16,880 bases of DNA from Chloroflexota bacterium (GTDB taxonomy: Bacteria; Chloroflexota; Anaerolineae; CG2-30-64-16), in NCBI GenBank assembly GCA_029555885.1, contig JAKPQT010000683.1, positions 1 to 16,880 of the forward strand, in the 5' to 3' direction. The notes under the pieces were generated by a model, which saw only the letters and a program-made list of their open reading frames with translations, was not told the DNA's origin and searched no databases. Within the stretch, counting starts at the first letter, position 1, and every line of letters begins with the position of its first letter. Position numbers and translations under genes: made by a program. Of the stretch, positions 12,262 to 16,880 are shown piece after piece.

Positions 12262-13510
12262 CAAAGGCGGCCCGAGGCACACCATAACGGACCATCAGGA
12301 GTTCTTGCACACGCTTGACCTCTACCTGGCCGAGCTGCCGGAGGACCCGTGTTTCGAGCAGGCACGCGAGTTTTACGCCGCCGCGCCGGAGACCCATCCG
12401 CTGCACCTGGATCGTTGGGGCAGTCCGGCTGGGCAACTGCGGGCCGATGCGCGCGCCGGCGGCCATGACTTCCTGGCCGAGACCGCGGAGGCCATCCAGC
12501 GCGGCCGGGTCCTGGTCTGGCGGACCGGGATGGCGGATGTGCGGGGCCGCTACCGGGCAGACCGTTTTGCCGAGGCCGCCGCTCAGGTCATCGCGGCATT
12601 GGGCGCGCCGCCCCGGGAGCAGGTCGTCGTTACGCTGGAACGGGGCGTCAGGGAGGGCCTGCCCGAAGCGCCGCGGCAGGTCATCGAGGAGTGGCGCCGC
12701 GCGTATCAAGCTGAGTTGAGCCGGTACCATGCCGAATGCCGCCGCACCGGGGTCAAAGGCTACAAGGAAATCTCGCTGTTCACCTTCGTGGGGTTCCTCG
12801 GCGGGCTGGGGCTGGGCGCGCTGCTGGACGCGCTGGGGTTCTCGACCAGTGCCGTCGGGGAGTGGCTGGTCCGCACCATCTCCGGTGAGGGCGAGGACCT
12901 GAGCGAAGGCGCCTGGGTGCTGCGTAACCGGCTGCGCCGGAGACTGCGAGTAGAAGCCGCGGAGCCTCACGAGGAAGCGTCCGAGGAGCCGGGCGAGGGC
13001 GATGAAGACCTGTACGAGGAGGGTGTCGTCTGGTTTGAGGAAGAGGACGACAATGAGGCAGCCGAGGCCTATGGCATCGGGAAGGTCGCAGGGATGGCGT
13101 TCCCGTGGGCCGTCGATGCGGCCTCGCGGCTGGCCGGCGTGGATGTGCGCGCACCTGAGGGCAGCTACGTGGCCTACTTTTATTCGCTGGCCGACCAGCT
13201 CTTTGCCACGCTCAATGGCTTGCGCTACCACATCCGCCGCGCCGGTTCATTCGGGGGCGGCGTGCGCGGTTACTTCCGGGACCCGGTGATGGTGACCTCG
13301 TTTACCATCGTGACTCTGCCATTCATCGCGCTTTATCTCATCCGTTCGGCCGGCTGGCGGCCGGACACGCTGTTCCTGGCAGCTTTCGAGGGCGTGCTCC
13401 TGAATCTGTGCTGGATGCCCCCGATGGTGGCCTGGATTTGGGATTGGCGATTGCAGCGCGGTCTGCGTCAGCTCACGGCGACCTATGCGGCGAAAGCCAG
13501 GACGATTTAG
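12254..13510 (+). CDS. Unknown membrane protein coupled to arsC
   Basis: I do not recognise this 418-residue protein. Residues 1-170 are soluble and helical. A Gly-rich hydrophobic segment lies at about 174-195 (FTFVGFLGGLGLGALLDALGF). A strongly acidic stretch spans about 234-271, and two further likely membrane segments are at about 346-366 and 372-396. It contains few cysteines (C33, C162, C386). The ATG overlaps the arsC stop by 8 bases, so the gene is in the arsenic operon. It could be an accessory or membrane-stress protein. It does not resemble ArsB, Acr3, ArsP or ArsJ. Its stop codon now borrows its last base from the foldback element inserted after it. Confidence 0.8.
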   Translation: MSSKGGPRHTITDHQEFLHTLDLYLAELPEDPCFEQAREFYAAAPETHPLHLDRWGSPAGQLRADARAGGHDFLAETAEAIQRGRVLVWRTGMADVRGRYRADRFAEAAAQVIAALGAPPREQVVVTLERGVREGLPEAPRQVIEEWRRAYQAELSRYHAECRRTGVKGYKEISLFTFVGFLGGLGLGALLDALGFSTSAVGEWLVRTISGEGEDLSEGAWVLRNRLRRRLRVEAAEPHEEASEEPGEGDEDLYEEGVVWFEEEDDNEAAEAYGIGKVAGMAFPWAVDAASRLAGVDVRAPEGSYVAYFYSLADQLFATLNGLRYHIRRAGSFGGGVRGYFRDPVMVTSFTIVTLPFIALYLIRSAGWRPDTLFLAAFEGVLLNLCWMPPMVAWIWDWRLQRGLRQLTATYAAKARTI

Positions 13511-13596
13511 TGTCTATCCGAAAAGTCGTAGTCTAGGGCCTTGTGCCCGTTAGTACGCCCACAAGGGGCTATGCTACCCCTTTTTCGGATAGACAC
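13510..13596. repeat. 87-bp foldback MITE-like element with TTA target duplication
   Basis: Perfect 15-bp terminal inverted repeats (GTGTCTATCCGAAAA at 13510-13524, its complement at 13582-13596) bound the element. A direct TTA at 13507-13509 and 13597-13599 flanks it. The interior is also self-complementary, including CCTTGTG (13539-13545) with CACAAGG (13560-13566), so nearly the whole element folds into one long hairpin with a 14-base loop. The TIR plus TNA duplication resembles IS5-family derivatives. It has no coding capacity. Its RNA could also act as a terminator between the arsenic and ABC operons. Confidence 0.8.
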
Positions 13597-13608
13597 TTAA
13601 AGTATAAT
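13581..13608 (+). promoter_or_regulatory. Promoter of the ABC exporter operon
   Basis: A perfect -10 TATAAT lies at 13603-13608. No good -35 is visible. At the right distance the sequence is TTTTTC (13581-13586), which belongs to the right end of the foldback element. The start would be near 13615, about 25 bases before the ATG of the ATPase gene. Confidence 0.5.
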
Positions 13609-13639
13609 ATACCGGACACCGCGGCAAGGAGTGCGCACT

Positions 13640-14500
13640 ATGGCCCAGGCTATTCAGGCAGAAGATCTCACCTATCGTTATGGACCCCTGACGGCAGTGG
13701 ATCATATCAGTTTCTCGGTCGCTGAGGGTGAGATCTTGGGCTTTCTGGGTCCTAACGGCGCAGGGAAATCCACGACCGTCAAGATGCTGACCGGGCAGCT
13801 CCGGCCGAAGGAGGGCCGCGCGACGGTGCTCGGAATGAACGTGGCCCGGCAGCCCAAGCAGGTGCAAGCGCAGATCGGCGTCTGTTTCGAGATTACCAAC
13901 CTCTACGAACAGCTCACCGGCTTCGATAACCTGCTCCTCTTTGCGCGGTTATTCGGCGTGCAGGCGTTCGATGCGCCGGGGCTGCTGGCCCGCGTGGGGC
14001 TGGACGGTCGCGGCAAGGACCGGGTGGAGACGTACTCCAAGGGGATGAAGCAGCGTCTCATGGTGGCCCGCGCGCTGGTCAACCGGCCGCGCATCCTCTT
14101 CCTGGATGAGCCGACCGAGGGCCTGGATCCTGCCTCGGCGGCCTCCATCCGCAGCATCATTCTTGAGGAGCGGGCCAGGGGCGCGACGGTCTTCCTGACC
14201 ACGCACGACATGGTCGAGGCCGACAAGCTCTCTGACCGGGTAGCCTTCATTGACCGCGGCGCTATCGTCGCGCTGGACACACCGCACGTGCTCAAGCAGC
14301 GCTACGGCCAGCGCCGGCTGCGCGCGGAGGTGGCCGTGCCTGGGGGCGGCCGGGCCATCCGCGAGGTCGTGCTCGACCGGCCCGAGACTGCGGCTGAGAT
14401 GCAGGCGCTCTTCAGCCAGGAGCAGGTGGTCACCGTGCACAGCGCGGAGGCGACGCTCGAGGACATCTTCATCGACATCACCGGGCGGGGGCTCGCATGA
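13640..14500 (+). CDS. ABC transporter ATP-binding protein (ABC-2 exporter type)
   Basis: A 286-residue ATPase. It shows Walker A GPNGAGKST (37-45), a Q-loop region near F83-E, the signature YSKGMKQR (132-139, a common ABC-2/DrrA-like variant of LSGGQ), Walker B ILFLDEPTEG (152-161) and the H-loop H189. The C-terminal 60 residues form the extra domain seen in DrrA/CcmA-like ATPases, ending in a TLEDIFIDITGRG motif typical of exporters. It would power export through the two permeases that follow. ATG 13640 has AAGGAG at 13626-13631. The in-frame GTG at 13631 overlaps that site and is rejected. The stop overlaps the next gene by 4 bases. Confidence 0.95.
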   Translation: MAQAIQAEDLTYRYGPLTAVDHISFSVAEGEILGFLGPNGAGKSTTVKMLTGQLRPKEGRATVLGMNVARQPKQVQAQIGVCFEITNLYEQLTGFDNLLLFARLFGVQAFDAPGLLARVGLDGRGKDRVETYSKGMKQRLMVARALVNRPRILFLDEPTEGLDPASAASIRSIILEERARGATVFLTTHDMVEADKLSDRVAFIDRGAIVALDTPHVLKQRYGQRRLRAEVAVPGGGRAIREVVLDRPETAAEMQALFSQEQVVTVHSAEATLEDIFIDITGRGLA

Positions 14501-15576
14501 CCACGCCGCAAAGAGCCTCCGGCTCCAGCGTTATCGGCGTACTCGTCGCCAAGGACATCAACCTCTATTTCAAGGACCGCTTCTACGCGTTCGTCACCAT
14601 CCTGGCATTAGTTGCGTTTATCGCCGTCTACTTTCTCCTGCCGCGCACGGTCGATGACACGGTCAGCTTCGGGGTCTATGCGCCGGTCATGCCTCCCGCG
14701 CTGGCCGCAATCCTTGCTGAGGAGGGGGTGACCTTGGAGAGTCAGCCGTCGGAGGACGCGCTCAAGGCCGCGGTCGCAGCCGGTGAGTTCGAGGCCGGCA
14801 TCGTGCTGCCGCCTGACATGACCGAGCAGATCGCAGCCGGCGCGCGGCCCCAAGTGCGCCTCTACCTGGCGGGCGAATTGCCGGCGGAGTTCCGCGAGAG
14901 CTACCAGATGCTGGTTCGGGAGCTGGCTTTCACCATCGGCGGCTCACCGCTCGACGTCGATACCCGCGAAGAGGTTCTGGGGCCGGACATGGCCGGCCGG
15001 CAGATTGCGCCGCGGCAGCGGATGTTGCCGCTGCTGGCGGTCTTCATCCTGCTGATCGAGACGCTGGGGCTGGCGAGCCTCATCAGCTCAGAGATCGAGT
15101 CCGGCACGCTCCGCGCGTTGCTGGTGACGCCGGTGCGCGTGTCCGACCTGTTCCTCAGCAAGGGGATCGTGGGCGTCGGGCTGGCGTTCGGGCAGGCGGT
15201 GCTGCTCATGGCGATTACCGGTGGGCTGTCCCGCCAGCCGCTGATTATCCTGCTGACGCTGCTGCTGGGTGCGGTGATGGTGACCGGGCTGGCGTTCCTG
15301 CTTGCCTCAGTCGCCCGCGACTTCATGTCGGTGATCGGTTATGGGATGTTGCTGTTGATCCTGCTGGTTGTCCCGGGGCTGGCGGTCGCGCTGCCGGGCC
15401 TGGCCAGCGGCTGGATCCACGTGCTGCCATCGTACTACCTGGTGGACGCAGTGCATCGGGTTGTCAATTTCGAGGCCGGCTGGGGCGATATCGGGCTGCA
15501 CCTGGTTGCACTGGTGGTCTCCGCGGTGCTGTTCGTGGGGCTGGGGATCGCGGCGCTGCAGAAGAGGTTCGCATGA
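14497..15576 (+). CDS. ABC-2 type permease subunit 1
   Basis: A 359-residue membrane protein with the ABC-2 exporter layout: one membrane helix near residues 29-49, a large extracytoplasmic domain of about 120 residues, then five helices from about residue 176 to the end. The conserved EIESGTLRALLVTPV coupling segment (about 199-213) touches the ATPase. It pairs with the second permease to form a heterodimeric pore. The substrate cannot be read from sequence. Relatives export drugs, lipids, sodium or peptides. The ATG lies inside the ATPase stop (ATGA), and the 3' end overlaps permease 2 in the same way. Confidence 0.92.
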   Translation: MTTPQRASGSSVIGVLVAKDINLYFKDRFYAFVTILALVAFIAVYFLLPRTVDDTVSFGVYAPVMPPALAAILAEEGVTLESQPSEDALKAAVAAGEFEAGIVLPPDMTEQIAAGARPQVRLYLAGELPAEFRESYQMLVRELAFTIGGSPLDVDTREEVLGPDMAGRQIAPRQRMLPLLAVFILLIETLGLASLISSEIESGTLRALLVTPVRVSDLFLSKGIVGVGLAFGQAVLLMAITGGLSRQPLIILLTLLLGAVMVTGLAFLLASVARDFMSVIGYGMLLLILLVVPGLAVALPGLASGWIHVLPSYYLVDAVHRVVNFEAGWGDIGLHLVALVVSAVLFVGLGIAALQKRFA

Positions 15577-16649
15577 GCATCCGGCGGGTGGGCGTGCTCC
15601 TGGGCAAGGAGTTCAGGCTGGGATGGCGCAATGTCTTCTTCATCTTCGCATTGGTGATGCCGCTGGCCTTCACGATCATCGTTTCGTTGGTGTTCGGCAC
15701 CGTCTTTTCCGGCAAGGCGCGGTTGGGGCTGGTCGACGAGGGCGCGTCGGCCCTGCCGGCCCGCGCCGCGGGGCTAGCAGCGCTGGATACACGGGTCTAT
15801 GAGTCGCCCGAGGCGCTGCGGTCTGCCGTCGCGGATGGCAGGCTGGACATTGGACTCGTGCTGCCGGACGGATTTGACGAGCGCGTGCAGGCCGGCGAGC
15901 CGGTCTCGCTGACCGCATATATCTGGGGCGAGAGCACGGTCAAGAATCGTGTGGTGGCCGGCACGACAGTCGCGGCGCTGGTCCGCGAGTTGACCGGCCG
16001 GGCCGCACCGGTGGAGATTGTCACCGATATCGTCGGCGCGGAGGGCCAATTGCCCTGGGAGAAGCGCCTGCTGCCCATCATAGTGATGATGGCCCTGCTC
16101 ATGGGCGGCAGCGTCGTGCCCGCCGCGCTCCTGGTGGAGGAGAAACAGCGGCGCACGCTGCGCGCGTTGACGACCACGTCCGCTTCGCTGGGCGAGGTTT
16201 TCGCAGCCAAGGGACTGTTGGGCTGGATCCTCAGCATTCTGATGGCCCTTGTCACCCTGCTGTTGAACCGTGCCTGGGGGCCAGAGCCTGCGCTGCTGCT
16301 GGTAGCCCTGGCGTTGGGCGCGGCGATGGCCGCAGCCATCGGCATTCTCGTGGGTGCATTCCTGAAAGACATGAACATGCTCATGTCCGTGGTCAAGGGT
16401 GGCGGCATCTTCCTCTATGCGCCCGGATTCGTCTATATGTTTCCCGAGATCCCGCAGTGGATTGCCCGTATCTTCCCAACCTACTACCTGATCCAACCGG
16501 TGATGGAGATTACGCAGCAGGGCGGCACGTGGGCGGATGTGGCGCCTGAACTGGAGGTGATGGTCGTGTTCAACGTGATCCTGCTGGCTGTGATTGCGAT
16601 CGTGGTCCGCCGCGCGCCTCAGACAGAGGGTGCGCTGAACCCGGCATAG
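15573..16649 (+). CDS. ABC-2 type permease subunit 2
   Basis: A 358-residue paralogue of the preceding permease with the same plan: a helix at about 21-44, an extracytoplasmic domain to about 165, and five C-terminal helices. The coupling segment is EEKQRRTLRALTTTSASLGEV. Sequence divergence from subunit 1 indicates a stable heterodimer rather than a recent duplication. It completes the three-gene operon. No substrate-binding protein or regulator accompanies the operon, and I see no clear terminator after it, only a TTTTT at 16659-16663 without a convincing stem. Confidence 0.92.
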   Translation: MSIRRVGVLLGKEFRLGWRNVFFIFALVMPLAFTIIVSLVFGTVFSGKARLGLVDEGASALPARAAGLAALDTRVYESPEALRSAVADGRLDIGLVLPDGFDERVQAGEPVSLTAYIWGESTVKNRVVAGTTVAALVRELTGRAAPVEIVTDIVGAEGQLPWEKRLLPIIVMMALLMGGSVVPAALLVEEKQRRTLRALTTTSASLGEVFAAKGLLGWILSILMALVTLLLNRAWGPEPALLLVALALGAAMAAAIGILVGAFLKDMNMLMSVVKGGGIFLYAPGFVYMFPEIPQWIARIFPTYYLIQPVMEITQQGGTWADVAPELEVMVVFNVILLAVIAIVVRRAPQTEGALNPA

Positions 16650-16705
16650 GGACTCGATTTTTACTAGTTAGCTGCGCAACGCATTTGGGGAGCAACGTGG
16701 TTGCA

Positions 16706-16714
16706 TGCTATACT
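16706..16714 (+). promoter_or_regulatory. Extended -10 promoter of the last gene
   Basis: TGC followed by TATACT (16709-16714) fits an extended -10 element (TGnTATAAT). The -35 is poor (TTGGGG at 16685-16690, 18 bases upstream). The predicted start near 16721 leaves a leader of about 75 bases. Confidence 0.5.
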
Positions 16715-16738
16715 CTGGTTTCTTGCGAATAGAGGCTC

Positions 16739-16793
16739 TCTCCCTGCAGGGTTAGCGCTCCTCGCTCGCGCATCATCCTTTCGTGCAGGGAGA
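16739..16793 (+). promoter_or_regulatory. Leader hairpin sequestering the ribosome binding site
   Basis: TCTCCCTGCA (16739-16748) and TGCAGGGAGA (16784-16793) form an exact 10-bp inverted repeat with a 35-base loop. The right arm contains the GGGAGA Shine-Dalgarno sequence for the ATG at 16797. When folded, the leader would block translation. A regulator or temperature could control this. No riboswitch class is recognised. Confidence 0.5.
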
Positions 16794-16796
16794 ACC

Positions 16797-16880
16797 ATGT
16801 TCAGACTCGCGTCCAGACTCCTCCCATACTTCCTGAGTACCGTCGCACTGCTGCTGCTCCTGGGGAGCGGGGGGTGCGGC
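16797..16880 (+). CDS. 5' end of a probable exported or lipoprotein gene (partial)
   Basis: The frame from ATG 16797 runs off the window after 28 codons. It encodes a typical signal peptide: basic n-region (MFRLASRLL), hydrophobic core (FLSTVALLLLLG) and SGGC27G. The cysteine could be a lipid attachment site, though the residues before it are an imperfect lipobox. The mature protein is not visible, so no function can be given. GGGAGA at 16788-16793 is the ribosome binding site and lies in the right arm of the leader hairpin. Confidence 0.7.
   Translation, partial: MFRLASRLLPYFLSTVALLLLLGSGGCG

Overview
The window is GC-rich, and every gene call lies on the + strand, packed into operons with many 4-bp ATGA start/stop overlaps. 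GTG starts, a lipobox-bearing multiheme cytochrome, ABC-2 exporters with large extracytoplasmic loops and thioredoxin-coupled arsenate reductases would fit a thermophilic or anaerobic Chloroflexota (Anaerolineae/Caldilineae-like). That placement is an inference from gene content, not from a marker gene.

Region 1 (1-6304) is a dense thiol, Fe-S and acyl-carrier cluster. It holds the tail of an unidentified gene, a CxxC thioredoxin-fold protein and a small ferredoxin. After a 250-base gap carrying a sigma70-like promoter with an overlapping 8-bp inverted repeat come an orphan GcvH-like lipoyl carrier, two tandem DGC-domain proteins, an OsmC-like protein, a small CxxC thioredoxin, an AhpD-like protein, a membrane-tethered thioredoxin, a CcdA-like thiol transporter, a CxxS glutaredoxin-like protein, a CxxCGxxxC Fe-S protein and a 48-residue protein. 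Together these look like a complete electron or sulfur relay from cytoplasmic dithiols across the membrane. No terminal catalytic enzyme is visible in the window.

Region 2 (6388-10709) is a soluble NarL/LiaS-type histidine kinase with a cysteine-rich N-terminus and its LuxR-type response regulator. A likely terminator and a promoter follow, then a 769-residue octaheme cytochrome c lipoprotein with a collagen-like Gly-X-Y stalk and a small beta-sandwich-like domain between stalk and hemes.

Region 3 (10965-13510) is an arsenic-type operon: an ArsR-ArsC fusion, possibly translated from a leaderless mRNA and with an operator over its start, a second thioredoxin-type ArsC, and a coupled unknown membrane protein. 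No recognisable arsenite pump is present.

Region 4 (13510-16649) begins with an 87-bp foldback element flanked by TTA direct repeats, immediately before the promoter of a three-gene ABC-2 exporter operon. The window closes with an extended -10 promoter, a 5' leader hairpin that pairs with the ribosome binding site, and the start of a probable secreted or lipoprotein gene.

No tRNA, rRNA, CRISPR array or transposase gene was seen.
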